A stretch of DNA of 64,000 nucleotides. It comes from CAVTYH01 sp963738835. Its GTDB lineage: Bacteria; Planctomycetota; Planctomycetia; Pirellulales; JADZDJ01. The translations under genes were made by a program, and so were the position numbers. Location of the stretch: positions 496,001-560,000 of the forward strand of contig CAVTYH010000009.1 in assembly GCA_963738835.1 (NCBI GenBank), written 5' to 3'. The notes under the pieces were generated by a model, which worked only from the letters and a program-made list of their open reading frames with translations, had not been told where the DNA came from and searched no databases. Shown in pieces: positions 9,398 through 18,570 of the stretch; position 1 is the first letter of the stretch, and each line of letters opens with the position of its first letter.

Positions 9398-10633
9398 TCA
9401 AACTTTACCATCGCCGTCGTCATCGTCGCTGGTCGGCTGCTGGCTTTGCTGGCGCGGTGCTCCGATGAGCAGCAGGAGTTGCAACAGTAAAAACACACCG
9501 AAAACGCCTAGCAGCAGATAGGGCCATTGATGAAAGATGCCCGCCAGCCGGTTCCAGCCGGCCTGTGCGGCAACGACATCGGCAACGGCCACCAGCACGA
9601 CAAGCATCAAGCCGGCCATCAGCAGAGCGCAGCCGGCGGAGGCCATCGTGCCTTTGAAGGTGCCGATGTCGGAGAATTCTTCATGATGCAAATCGATGGT
9701 GCGGCCGCGCTTCAAACTCATGTCGATCGTCTCGGCCAGCTCTACGGTGCGCGCAGGCTTCGGCCCAGGTGGGATCGACGTCGGCGCCTTCTTTCGCGGC
9801 GGCGAGTTTTTCCAGTGCCGCGGCTGCAGGATTCCAGTCGGGAAAATCGTCGGCGGTTGATTCACGAGCCGTGCGGGTTGTCAGCCGCCACGGCGAATTA
9901 TTCTGCGGCATCCACAAAACTGCTTTGCCGCTCGCGCCAACCAGAGTCATGCGCCCGCCGAGTTGATCTTCGACCGGCGCTACGGTCCACCTGCAGACCA
10001 ATCCATTTTTGCAGGTCATTTGCACCGCGAGATTCGCGTACGGCCCAGCAAGGGAAGAGCCACTCACCGAGCCCAGCGCGTGCAGCTTGGTTGCATCGCC
10101 AGCAATGAATTGCAGCAAGTCGGCGTCTCCGGCAAACTGCCGCAGAACGACTTCGCGATTTCGGTCAGGCAAGAAACGCTCGAACAGCACTTGTTCAATC
10201 GTCCCGATGTCGGACGATGGGCCATCATCAGCAATCAGACACAAATCCTCCGCGGCGGGGTGCCACCGCGACGGCAGATATGGCAATACGATGCTTTGCG
10301 TTTCGTTACGGATCATGTCTAGCTCATAACATTCGAGCATTGACATGCTGACCGGATGCGAGGCGAGCACCGGCATGCCCACTTGGATGAGGCGCCGTAG
10401 CTGCTCGATTCGCAGCGTTGATTGATCGGCGGCCACCAGTACGGCATCGACCTGGTTCGCGTCTAACACGCATTCCCAATCGGCAACCAGCCGGGCATTT
10501 GGCGCAATGCAGTTGCCTCTCGTGCGCGGTCTGCGAGCGCGTCGATCATCACAATCTCATCGTGCCCGTTGGATACGGCTGCGGCGGCCAACGCCAGCGT
10601 TGTATCGTCAATGCCAAGCAGGGCCAGTTTCAC
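9398..10633 (-). CDS. Gfo/Idh/MocA-like protein with C-terminal membrane segment, frame broken twice
   Basis: The N-terminus (GTG 10633) reads KLALLGIDDTTLALAAAAVS, a Rossmann-type beta-alpha-beta start, and continues to VDAVLVAADQSTLRIEQLRRL and GMPVLASHPVSMS, as in Gfo/Idh/MocA oxidoreductases. Two breaks separate three frames: near 10502 (one G missing in TTGGCGCCAA) and near 9752 (one GC missing from a GC run). After repair the chain runs to about 410 residues and ends with two hydrophobic helices (around ALLMAGLMLVVLVAVADVV and YLLLGVFGVFLLLQLLLLIG) and an acidic tail. The glycine motif is weak (GIDDTT, not GxGxxG), so NAD binding is doubtful. A membrane-anchored Gfo/Idh relative is unusual. 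The substrate is unknown. Confidence 0.6.
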
Positions 10634-10864
10634 GGAGAATGGCTCAGGGTTCAGGTTTTAGCGTGGCAGTTCAGTTTCAGTCGAATGGGCTCGCGATTCG
10701 CTTGCAGCTTAGCGCAAGTCTACCCCCGATTTCCGGTGCCGACGAGCCTATAAGCCCGGTATTGCCGAAAGGTCTAATTTCAGTGGACACGGCCCGCCCG
10801 ATTTATCACAATGATGGATGCACTTATTTCCCGACCGGTACTCTTTTCTTCTCGGAGGTCGGCC

Positions 10865-11785
10865 ATGTGCATTCCACTGCGGAACGGTGTTTGTCGGAGA
10901 CATGATTTTTCTCGTCTGGTGCGAATTACCCCGAGAACAGCAGCGGCCTTTACCCTGGTCGAACTGTTGGTGGTGATTTCCATCATCGGCATTCTGATGG
11001 GCTTGCTGCTGCCGGCAGTTCAAGCGACGCGCGATGCCGCACGGCGTCTCGAATGCTCCAATCGCCAGCGACAGCTAACGTTAGCCACGATCCAATTCGA
11101 CGCGGCGAAACGCCAGTATCCTGGCTTCGTGAACAAAGTCGGCAACAAAAGAGCGACATGGCTGGTTGCACTGTTCCCCTACATGGAACGGAACGATTTA
11201 TGGAGTGCTTGGAGCGATCCATCCGTGATGCCCGGCCCCACGGTTCATTGGAGCGAGGTTGTTTGCGGGGCCGATGACGACGGCACGGGGGACGTGCTTT
11301 CCTATGTCGTCAATTGCGGACGGCCCGATGACAATTTCACCGACAGTCCGGCCAACGGCGTATTCTTGAATCTGTACGAGAAGAACATCACGAACAACTC
11401 CGGCTATGTTTCCAGCCGTGATGGCGCATCGAACACGCTGCTGCTCAGCGAGAATCTCCAGGCCGATCGCTGGACGGTGATGACCTCGGAAGAAGCCGAG
11501 CGACTGACCGGTATGGTCTGGCACGATACCGAGAATCCGGCGCGGCGCATCAACGGCGACAAAAACTCAAACGCCACGGCAGCGCCGACGATGGATTACG
11601 CCCGGCCGTCGAGCAATCATCGTGGCGGCGGCGTCAACGCCATGTACTGCGATGGCCACGGCCAATGGCTGAACGACAGCATCGACTATCGAGTTTATCA
11701 GCAGTTGATGACCCCCGATAGCAAACGGTCTGATTTACCGCCGGCCGCGAAGAGCTACATTCTCGACGAGCAAGATTTTCAGTGA
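10865..11785 (+). CDS. DUF1559 prepilin-like protein
   Basis: A 306-residue protein with the pilin-type leader ending in AAAFTLVELLVVISIIGILM, a single N-terminal helix, then the DUF1559 body with LPAVQATRDAARRLECSNRQ and the C-terminal GGGVNAMYCDGHGQWLNDS. DUF1559 proteins occur in many copies in planctomycete genomes and are thought to be processed by prepilin peptidase; their function is not settled. The start at 10865 is supported by GGAGGT six bases upstream; the open frame reaches 10811. The rather long basic segment before the leader (about 30 residues) is unusual. The gene is convergent with the SDR gene. Confidence 0.85.
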   Translation: MCIPLRNGVCRRHDFSRLVRITPRTAAAFTLVELLVVISIIGILMGLLLPAVQATRDAARRLECSNRQRQLTLATIQFDAAKRQYPGFVNKVGNKRATWLVALFPYMERNDLWSAWSDPSVMPGPTVHWSEVVCGADDDGTGDVLSYVVNCGRPDDNFTDSPANGVFLNLYEKNITNNSGYVSSRDGASNTLLLSENLQADRWTVMTSEEAERLTGMVWHDTENPARRINGDKNSNATAAPTMDYARPSSNHRGGGVNAMYCDGHGQWLNDSIDYRVYQQLMTPDSKRSDLPPAAKSYILDEQDFQ

Positions 11786-11840
11786 CTGGCGTCTCATTCG
11801 CCCCAATCCATTTGCCGCCTGGCGATTCTTCGCTACGATA

Positions 11841-12611
11841 TCATAATCGACGAATGTGAAATCCGCCGTCGATGTGAATTCGTTCACCCGTGCTGAACGG
11901 AAACGCATCGGTCACAATGCCGCCAACCGCCTGGGCCACGTCTTCCGGCCGGCCCCAACGGCGAATTGGCGTGAGTCCCTCGCTAATCAGCTTGTCGTAC
12001 TTTTGTTTCACGGCTGCTGTCATGTCGCTTTGGATAATGCCCGGACATAATTCGAATACACCGATTTTCTCTTCGGCCAGCCGCACAGCAAAGAGCTGCG
12101 TCATCATTTGCATCGCCGCTTTGGTCAGGCAATAATCGCCGCGATCGGTGGACACGGTAAATGCGGAAATCGACGAAATGTTGATGATCTTCCCGCCGGG
12201 AATTGTGCCAGCGACAATGAGTTCAATCATCTTGCGGGCCGCTAACTGCGAAAGAAAAAACGGCCCTTTCAAATTTACGTCGAACACTTGATCCCACGAT
12301 TGCTCCGTAGCTTCGAGCAAATCTTTGCGACCCGGCGAAGTGATGCCGGCGTTGTTCACCAGCACATCGATCCGGCTGAACTCGGCCATCATGCGCTCCA
12401 TCATCGCTGTTCTATCGCCCGAAGAACCGACGTTGCCTTGGATCGCCACAGCCTGCCCGCCGCTGGAAACGATTTCGCTAACAACCTTTTCCGCTGCCTC
12501 TAGCCGCGAGGCATAGTTTACGCCGATCGCATACCCTATCCGTGCCAATTCCCAGGCAATCGCCCGGCCGATGCCGCGAGAAGCGCCAGTAACAAGTGCA
12601 GCAGGAGGCAT
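11841..12611 (-). CDS. Short-chain dehydrogenase/reductase (FabG-like)
   Basis: A classical SDR of 256 residues. It has the nucleotide-binding motif TGASRGIG near the N-terminus, NNAG at about residues 90-93, the catalytic serine in ISSISAF, and YxxxK as YCLTK. The C-terminus ends GERIHIDGGFHIRRL. It should reduce a ketone or oxidise an alcohol with NAD(P)(H) in the cytosol. It is similar to 3-oxoacyl-ACP reductases, but no fatty acid genes lie nearby, so the symbol fabG is not justified. It ends 55 bases from the convergent DUF1559 gene. Confidence 0.85.
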   Translation of the reverse strand: MPPAALVTGASRGIGRAIAWELARIGYAIGVNYASRLEAAEKVVSEIVSSGGQAVAIQGNVGSSGDRTAMMERMMAEFSRIDVLVNNAGITSPGRKDLLEATEQSWDQVFDVNLKGPFFLSQLAARKMIELIVAGTIPGGKIINISSISAFTVSTDRGDYCLTKAAMQMMTQLFAVRLAEEKIGVFELCPGIIQSDMTAAVKQKYDKLISEGLTPIRRWGRPEDVAQAVGGIVTDAFPFSTGERIHIDGGFHIRRL

Positions 12612-12732
12612 GGGATCAAGAGTTGGGAATCAGGAGTCAGCTATAAAGCTGAGACAGTTGCTCGCGCTGATCGGTCAAAAATGCGAACCTAGCCGCTTTG
12701 GATCGACCGACTTTTGCGTTACCAATCCGCCG

Positions 12733-12764
12733 TTGCCGAAAATCGCTAGCATTGCTATGCTAGC
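12733..12764 (+). promoter_or_regulatory. csrA promoter with overlapping palindrome
   Basis: TTGCCG (12733-12738), 17 bases, TATGCT (12756-12761), about 95 bases before the csrA start. A perfect dyad, GCTAGCAT-TGCT-ATGCTAGC (12745-12764), covers the -10 box and could be an operator. Confidence 0.5.
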
Positions 12765-12857
12765 AGCCGGTGCGGAGCCAAGAAAGGGTCGCCCGGAAGC
12801 TCAGCGCCGCATACATTTACAGGAAGTTGCTCTGCTTGCATCCAGGAGGGATTTCTC

Positions 12858-13052
12858 GTGCTCGTGCTATCCCGCCGTGTTGGCCAGCGGATTCAAATTG
12901 GCGACCAGATTGAAGTGACCGTGGTGCGAATTGCGCCAGGCGTGGTGCGCATCGGCGTTGATGCTCCGGCTGAGATGGCGGTGGTGCGCGACGAAATCCA
13001 GCCCGAAAAGCTGAAAGCAATGCGCGACCTGCGGATGATTGAATTGAAGTGA
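12858..13052 (+). CDS. csrA: Carbon storage regulator CsrA
   Basis: A 64-residue RNA-binding protein. It begins MLVLSRRVGQRIQIGDQIEV and contains VVRIAPGVVRIGVDAP and VVRDEI, the diagnostic CsrA sequence. CsrA dimers bind GGA motifs in mRNA leaders and control translation; in some bacteria they act with the flagellar protein FliW. The start codon is GTG 12858 with a strong AGGAGGGA ribosome site just upstream. The gene is single, convergent with ftsQ, and preceded by a promoter-like site overlapped by a dyad. Confidence 0.95.
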   Translation: MLVLSRRVGQRIQIGDQIEVTVVRIAPGVVRIGVDAPAEMAVVRDEIQPEKLKAMRDLRMIELK

Positions 13053-13095
13053 CTTATCCGCACTCGAATGGAGTTAGGCGACATCGCCCACGTCG

Positions 13096-14004
13096 TCATT
13101 GGCCAGGAGTAACTGCCGACTTATTGGAGGTATGACGCAAATCGCGCTCTGGTGCCGCGGCAGCATCGAGTGATCCATTCGCGGCAGCAAGTCGCTTCAG
13201 CGTCGCTACCTTGTTGCTCCCTTTCGTCTCGTCGGCAACTTCCTCGCCTGGCGCCGATCCCCACACGAAAGCAGTCCCGCCACGAGTGATTAGTTCGAGC
13301 GTTGCATGCCTCGTCGCCACTCCAGATTGCGCCCCTTGGATATGATGCAGCCCCATGTCGTGCCAGTCGGGTTGCAGTAGCGCCGCCAGTTTCGCCGCGG
13401 CTTCCACAAACGTGTCGCCCCAGCGCGTACCCAATGGCCCCAGCGGACTGCTTTCTACCCCTCCCACGCGCGGATACTTTTGTGCATCTTGCGGAGTAAA
13501 ATCTTCAGTTGGCAGCAGCACCCCTTCCGCATCGATCGGCAAAAGTCCGCCGTGCACCTCGACCATTGCCACGGGATGGCGGTACTGTAGATCGACTTTG
13601 ATATATGCTGGATACGAAGTTTTGACGCTGCTGACCCGCGCAATCCAAGGATGCAACGAGAAGGCTTGCGTCAGCCGCTGCGCGAGCCGTTCGTCGAGAA
13701 TCGACAACCGCTCGGGCAAGCCGGCGTCGCGAATTACCTCTGCCTTTACATCGGCGTGAATCCAGGGTGGAGTGGACGAGATTTCTAGCGATGCTGCCGG
13801 AACCAAATACTCCGGCTGCGATTCGACATGTGGCCGCACGTTTTGCCAGATGCGCAGTGAAATGGCAACCACAACGGCGGTCGCCGCGGCCGCAATCACA
13901 AGCCGCCACAGCGAACCGGAGGTCCGCAACCATGTTGCCGCAGTTCCTGGCAAACGACGCAAAAGGCCTCGGGTTTGCTTCTTCGTGGCGGCGCTCACAA
14001 ACAA
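13096..14004 (-). CDS. ftsQ: FtsQ/DivIB-like POTRA-domain protein
   Basis: A 302-residue bitopic membrane protein: a basic N-terminal tail, one helix at about residues 33-50, then an extracytoplasmic part. The early region carries a POTRA-like text (LERL-type helix and HPWIARVSSVKTSYPAYIKV, then YRHPVAMVEV and GVLLPTEDF), as in FtsQ. Its place directly after ddl, with a 10-base overlap, is the classical ddl-ftsQ order. FtsQ links FtsL/FtsB to the divisome in ordinary bacteria. No ftsA or ftsZ follows here (csrA is next, on the other strand), in keeping with the known loss of FtsZ in planctomycetes. The symbol rests on synteny and fold; divergence is large. Confidence 0.7.
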   Translation of the reverse strand: MFVSAATKKQTRGLLRRLPGTAATWLRTSGSLWRLVIAAAATAVVVAISLRIWQNVRPHVESQPEYLVPAASLEISSTPPWIHADVKAEVIRDAGLPERLSILDERLAQRLTQAFSLHPWIARVSSVKTSYPAYIKVDLQYRHPVAMVEVHGGLLPIDAEGVLLPTEDFTPQDAQKYPRVGGVESSPLGPLGTRWGDTFVEAAAKLAALLQPDWHDMGLHHIQGAQSGVATRHATLELITRGGTAFVWGSAPGEEVADETKGSNKVATLKRLAAANGSLDAAAAPERDLRHTSNKSAVTPGQ

Positions 14005-14993
14005 TCCCTTTCACTGAGCGCCATGGGTTCTGTCAAAGTTCTGCGTTCAAATGCAGACGGAGTTTGATGGCGGTGAATTGCGTCCCGCACCATCCAATCG
14101 ACCAAAGTCGGCATTTCGAGGCCAGCCGCGCGTGCTGCCAGCGGCGCCAAGCTGCGCGCTGTCATGCCTGGAATGGTGTTGACTTCCAACACCCACGGAC
14201 GGTGGTCGCGGTCAAGCATCAGGTCGACCCGCGTCAGACAGGCCGTGCCCAGCGCCTCAGCCGCGTTTGTAGCCGCGTCGTACAATTCGCGTTCAACTGC
14301 TGCCGGCATTGAAAATTCAAAACGATAATTGGTGTTTGGATTCGAGTATTTGGCGTCGTATGTGAATACCGGCTGCGGCGAGATAATTTCGATCATCGGC
14401 AGCGGATCGCGGCCCAACAGCGACACCGTAAACTCGCGCCCGGCGACAAACGGCTCGGCCATCAGTTTGCGGCCGAATTCGGCTGACATCGCAATGCAGC
14501 GTTGCAAATCTTCAGGTCGATTGGCGATCGCCACACCCAGGCTCGATCCCTGACTTTCCGGCTTAATCACCAGCGGGAAACCCAGCATCAAGGGTTCATC
14601 AAGCCGCTGCTGATTTGCCTCAATTGCGACAAACGGCAAGGTCGGCACGCCGCATTCCAAGAACTTCTGCTTCGCCGCTGCCTTGCTCATTGCCAACCGT
14701 GACGCCGCCGAATCGCTGCCGGTGTACGGGATGTTCCAGCGTTCCAATTGCCGTTGAACACGGCCATCCTCCCCTGCCCCACCATGTAGCGCGATGAAGC
14801 ACACATCGAACGACGGCCAGTCGATGGCGTCCAACTCGATTTCGGCCGGATCAATCAGCACCGGCTCATAGCCAGCCAGAGCCAACGCAATGGCTACTTG
14901 TTGCCCACTGGCCAGGCTGATTTCGCGCTCCGCAGAATCACCGCCAGCCAATAGAGCGATGCGACGCGCGTTTTCCGACAAGGTGCCATCCAT
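13995..14993 (-). CDS. ddl: D-alanine--D-alanine ligase
   Basis: An ATP-grasp enzyme of 332 residues that joins two D-alanines for the peptidoglycan stem. Visible signatures: LLAGGDSAEREISLASG, CFIALHGGAGEDGRVQ, GSDSAASRLAMSKAAAK, PLVIKPESQGSSLGVA and LEVNTIPGMT. Length and motif order are normal for Ddl. It starts with ATG 14993, 32 bases after murB, and overlaps ftsQ by 10 bases, so it belongs to the minus-strand murE-to-ftsQ group. Confidence 0.95.
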   Translation of the reverse strand: MDGTLSENARRIALLAGGDSAEREISLASGQQVAIALALAGYEPVLIDPAEIELDAIDWPSFDVCFIALHGGAGEDGRVQRQLERWNIPYTGSDSAASRLAMSKAAAKQKFLECGVPTLPFVAIEANQQRLDEPLMLGFPLVIKPESQGSSLGVAIANRPEDLQRCIAMSAEFGRKLMAEPFVAGREFTVSLLGRDPLPMIEIISPQPVFTYDAKYSNPNTNYRFEFSMPAAVERELYDAATNAAEALGTACLTRVDLMLDRDHRPWVLEVNTIPGMTARSLAPLAARAAGLEMPTLVDWMVRDAIHRHQTPSAFERRTLTEPMALSERDCL

Positions 14994-15025
14994 GGCTTAT
15001 CTTTCTAGCTGACGACTTCTTCAAT

Positions 15026-15919
15026 TCACCAAATCTCAATTTCAAGTTCCAGCTCTACGCCCAACTGCTCGGCCACGCGGCTGCGCATCAGGTCGATGAG
15101 CTGCAGCACGTCGTTGCTCGAAGCGTCACGATCCACAACGACGAAATTCGCATGCCGATCGCTGACTTCCGCCCCGCCGACTCGCGTGCCTTTCAAGCCA
15201 GCCTGATCGACGAGCATACCTGCGCTGATGCCGCGCGGGTTTTTGAAAATGCAGCCGGCGCTTTGATGTGCGAGCGGTTGGCCAGATTTTTTAATGATCC
15301 ACTGTTTCTGCATGCGCTTGGTGAGTTCCTGCGAGTCTTCTTCCTCCAACTGGAACTTGGCCCGCAAAATCACTAGCTCGTCCAAACTGCTGTGGCGGTA
15401 GGCGAATACCAGGTCTTCGCGGTCGCGCTGGATAATTTCGCCATTGCGAGCCATCACTTCGGCATGGCACGTCCATTGGCCGATGTCGCCGCCGTGGCTG
15501 CCGGAATTGCCGTGCAAGGCGCCGCCGATGGTGCCGGGAATGCCGACCAATGTTTCCAGCCCGCCCAGGCCGGCGCGAACAGCCGTCGAGATAACATGTC
15601 CCAGCCGTGCGCCGGCGCCGGCGATGACCGTTTGCTTATTAAGTTCGATGTGATTGAACGACTGGCTGGAAAGCCGAACGACAACGCCCTTCACGCCTTC
15701 GTCGCGCACCAACAAATTCGATCCGCCGCCGAGCAATCGTACCGGCAAACCTTCGGCCGCCGCGCGGCGCACCAGTGCCTGCAACTCGTCGATGGAGCGC
15801 GGCTCGGCAAAAAACTCAGCCGGCCCGCCAATACCCATCCAGGTATGCGGCGCCAGCGGTTCATGCGACCGCACGATTTCGTCCAGCCCGCTCGCGAAAC
15901 TCGTAGAAGATTTTGCCAA
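15026..15919 (-). CDS. murB: UDP-N-acetylenolpyruvoylglucosamine reductase
   Basis: A FAD-dependent reductase of 297 residues that makes UDP-MurNAc. The sequence shows the FAD-binding text LVRRAAAEGLPVRLLGGGSN, then GAGARLGHVISTAVRAGLGG, then GIPGTIGGALHGNSGSHGGD (type I-like) and near the end SAGCIFKNPRG. The ATG at 15919 gives a 59-base overlap with the end of murC, unusually long; GTG at the VRSHEP codon, about 45 bases later, is a possible shorter start. It follows murC and precedes ddl, all on the minus strand. Confidence 0.93.
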   Translation of the reverse strand: MAKSSTSFASGLDEIVRSHEPLAPHTWMGIGGPAEFFAEPRSIDELQALVRRAAAEGLPVRLLGGGSNLLVRDEGVKGVVVRLSSQSFNHIELNKQTVIAGAGARLGHVISTAVRAGLGGLETLVGIPGTIGGALHGNSGSHGGDIGQWTCHAEVMARNGEIIQRDREDLVFAYRHSSLDELVILRAKFQLEEEDSQELTKRMQKQWIIKKSGQPLAHQSAGCIFKNPRGISAGMLVDQAGLKGTRVGGAEVSDRHANFVVVDRDASSNDVLQLIDLMRSRVAEQLGVELELEIEIW

Positions 15920-17306
15920 GGTCGCCTGCTCCCATAGTCACTAACACATCGGTCGGCCCCAATTCACCGCTTAATTGCCGGGCAATGGCCGCTGGATCGT
16001 GCTCTCCAAGCACATCGATCCCGGCGTCACGCAGCTGAAAGGCCAAATCGGCGGCAGTCGCTTCGCCAGGTTGCGGGGTTCCCTCACGGGCGCGGAACAC
16101 CTCGGCCACGGCTACTGTCTCCGCATTGTGCAAACTTGCGGCGGTTTCGTCCAGTAAGGCAGTGAGCCGACTGGCCTGATGCGGCTGAAATACGCAGCAA
16201 ATCCGCCGTCGCGGAAACATTTGACGCACCGCAGCCAGCGACGCTTTCACCTCCGTGGGATGATGGGCGTAGTCGTCAATCCACGTCGCGCTGTTCCATG
16301 TGCCCCGTATTTCAAGCCGCCGCCTGAGCCCGCGAAATGATGCCAGTCCCAGGGCGATTTGTTGCACTGAAACACCGCAATGCCGCGCCAGCACCGCCGC
16401 CGCCAAGGCATTCAGCACCTGATGCTTGCCCGGCACCGATAACACCATGCGGCTCAATCGCTTCCCGTGCCGCAGCAGATCGAACCGGTACCGTCCACGA
16501 CTTTGTTCCAAATTCGTGGCGCGCCAATGGGCTTCGGAATACAGACCGAAGGTGACAGTCCGGCGGCCGGATGTCAGCGCGATCTGTTTCGCCGCGGTCG
16601 ATTCATGCCCGACGATAACGAATCCATCGGCTGGCACTTTTTCGATAAAGCGCGCGAAAGCGGCCGTTAGTTGCTCGCTGGTGCGATAGTAATCGAAGTG
16701 ATCGGGCTCGATATTGAGCAGCACCGCAACGTGGGGCTGCAAGTGTAAAAAGTTCTTGCGATATTCACAGGCTTCAACCAAGGCGAACTCGCCGTGGCCG
16801 TGTCGCCCGCCAAGTTCTCCGATGGCGGTGGAGCCACTGTTTCGAATTGGCGCTGCCCCGCAAATGACCGTGGGATCGAGCCCTGCTCGCACCAGAATAT
16901 CAGCCGCCATGGCCGTGACCGTAGACTTTCCGTGCGTGCCGGACACGGCCAAAGTGCGATGAGCGCTGGTCAGTCGGCCCAATAGTTGTGCATAGCTGAG
17001 CGATTCAATTTGCAGTTGCTCGGCACGGCGTCGCTCCGGGTTGTCCGACGGAATAGCGTCGCTGTAGACCAATAGTTGCACATCCTGCGGCACATGATCG
17101 CTAGCATGGCCACGGTGGACACGAATTCCCGGCGCGATTAGTTTCTTGGCCGATTCTGGTTTCAAATCGGAACCGCTGACGGTCCAGCCCTGCTCGGTCA
17201 ACACCGAGGCCAGCGCACGCATTCCCGACCCGCCGATGCCCACAAAATGAGCGTCGCGCGGTTTTTGGGCAGTCAGAATTGAAATGGTCTTTGTCGAGCC
17301 CATCAA
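15861..17306 (-). CDS. murC: UDP-N-acetylmuramate--L-alanine ligase
   Basis: A Mur ligase of 481 residues that adds the first L-alanine to UDP-MurNAc. It has the N-terminal HFVGIGGSGMRALASVL, the P-loop SGTHGKSTVTAM, the central NIEPDHFDYY, the ligase motif WIDDYAHHPTEVKASL, and a C-terminal domain with CVFQPHQASRL and MGAGDLGKI. Start ATG 17306 gives MMGSTKT. A gap of about 130 bases with a short hairpin separates it from murG upstream; its 3' end overlaps murB. Confidence 0.95.
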   Translation of the reverse strand: MMGSTKTISILTAQKPRDAHFVGIGGSGMRALASVLTEQGWTVSGSDLKPESAKKLIAPGIRVHRGHASDHVPQDVQLLVYSDAIPSDNPERRRAEQLQIESLSYAQLLGRLTSAHRTLAVSGTHGKSTVTAMAADILVRAGLDPTVICGAAPIRNSGSTAIGELGGRHGHGEFALVEACEYRKNFLHLQPHVAVLLNIEPDHFDYYRTSEQLTAAFARFIEKVPADGFVIVGHESTAAKQIALTSGRRTVTFGLYSEAHWRATNLEQSRGRYRFDLLRHGKRLSRMVLSVPGKHQVLNALAAAVLARHCGVSVQQIALGLASFRGLRRRLEIRGTWNSATWIDDYAHHPTEVKASLAAVRQMFPRRRICCVFQPHQASRLTALLDETAASLHNAETVAVAEVFRAREGTPQPGEATAADLAFQLRDAGIDVLGEHDPAAIARQLSGELGPTDVLVTMGAGDLGKIFYEFRERAGRNRAVA

Positions 17307-17439
17307 TGCAAACCATCCTTAATGAGCAATCCAATTGGGCGGCAGGATAATACGAGGGTCGGCGCAGTAGGGTCAATGCCGAGAACACTCACTGCTGGCA
17401 GCCAGCACGGCGTGCTAGCAACAGCGCAGTGTTGCTGCC

Positions 17440-18570
17440 TTACGCGATTTTCCGGCTTGGCGACCGACACGCTAGCTCGTGAACCATCATTGCCACCTGC
17501 CAGGCCGCATCGGGCCGAGCAAGTTGGAGCATGGCGGAAGACATCGACTGCCGCAGAGTTGCGCTGTATGTCAGCTCCGCTAGTGGTGATGCTAATGCGT
17601 CGCTCAATTGGCCGACGATGTCACGCTCGTCGATCAAACGCACGGCGCCGGCCGTCGCAAAGACTTCGGCGTTCCGACGCTGATGATTGTTGGCGGCATG
17701 CGGATAAGGAATCAAAATCGCCGGCACGCCGGTCGCCGCCAGCTCGGCCAGAGTTGTCCCACCGGCCCGGCACACGGCCAAGTCGGTAGTGCGTAACACG
17801 GACGGCATGTTTTTGACAAATGGCACGACCGTGGCATCGAGCGATAGATTGCGATATAGCTCCTGAGTCGATCGAACCTCATGCGGCCCGGTTTGATGCA
17901 CAATTTGCCATCCGGCCAACAGTTCGCCAAGTCTCGAAAGAGCCATCGGCACCTGCTCGTTGAGCGAGTGCGCCCCACCGCTGCCGCCCAGCACCATCAA
18001 ACGGTGGCGCCAAGCATGGCGCGGTTTTCTTCGTTTTGAGCGCGGATGAAATCCCGCGCGGATTGGATTGCCGGTCACGCGCACCGGACCGACGCGCTCC
18101 AAATGTTTTCTAGTCTGTTGAAAAGCAGTACAAGTAAGATCGGCATGCCGCGCAAGCCAGCGTGTGACCTTGCCGGGATACGCATTTTGCTCCAGCAGCG
18201 TCAACGGAATCCGCAGCGCGATTGCCGCTCGCGCCATCGCCACGCTGGCGTAACCGCCGAGTCCAACGACCGCCGTCACCTGCTCGCGTCGCAAAAATCG
18301 TCGCGCAGTCCGATAGCCGAACCAATTGTCGGCAACGAATCGAAAAATGCCACGGGTGCTCTTGGGTGCCGGAGCGCATGGCACAGCGAGATATTCAAAT
18401 CCGGTGCTGACCACCAGCCGCTGTTCAAACGATTTTCCGCTGCCGGCAAACGTGACCCGCAGCGGTTTCGTCAGCGTAGTCAATTCCGCCGCCACGGCCA
18501 GTCCTGGAAATAAATGTCCGGCCGTGCCGCCGCCTGCAAATACAATATGTAAGGGTTGAGCGTTCATCAT
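17440..18570 (-). CDS. murG: UDP-N-acetylglucosamine--MurNAc-(pentapeptide) pyrophosphoryl-undecaprenol GlcNAc transferase
   Basis: A GT-B glycosyltransferase of about 376 residues that makes lipid II at the inner face of the membrane. The N-terminus IVFAGGGTAGHLFPGLAVA holds the glycine loop; GLGGYASVAMARAA, LLEQNAYPGKVTRWLAR, VLGGSGGAHSLNEQVP and CRAGGTTLAELAATGVPAIL follow in the normal order. The open frame extends 128 codons further upstream, but that part only shadows mraY. The proper start is ATG 18570 (or 18567), which overlaps the mraY stop as ATGA. In most bacteria murD and ftsW lie between mraY and murG; here they do not. Confidence 0.95.
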   Translation of the reverse strand: MMNAQPLHIVFAGGGTAGHLFPGLAVAAELTTLTKPLRVTFAGSGKSFEQRLVVSTGFEYLAVPCAPAPKSTRGIFRFVADNWFGYRTARRFLRREQVTAVVGLGGYASVAMARAAIALRIPLTLLEQNAYPGKVTRWLARHADLTCTAFQQTRKHLERVGPVRVTGNPIRAGFHPRSKRRKPRHAWRHRLMVLGGSGGAHSLNEQVPMALSRLGELLAGWQIVHQTGPHEVRSTQELYRNLSLDATVVPFVKNMPSVLRTTDLAVCRAGGTTLAELAATGVPAILIPYPHAANNHQRRNAEVFATAGAVRLIDERDIVGQLSDALASPLAELTYSATLRQSMSSAMLQLARPDAAWQVAMMVHELACRSPSRKIA

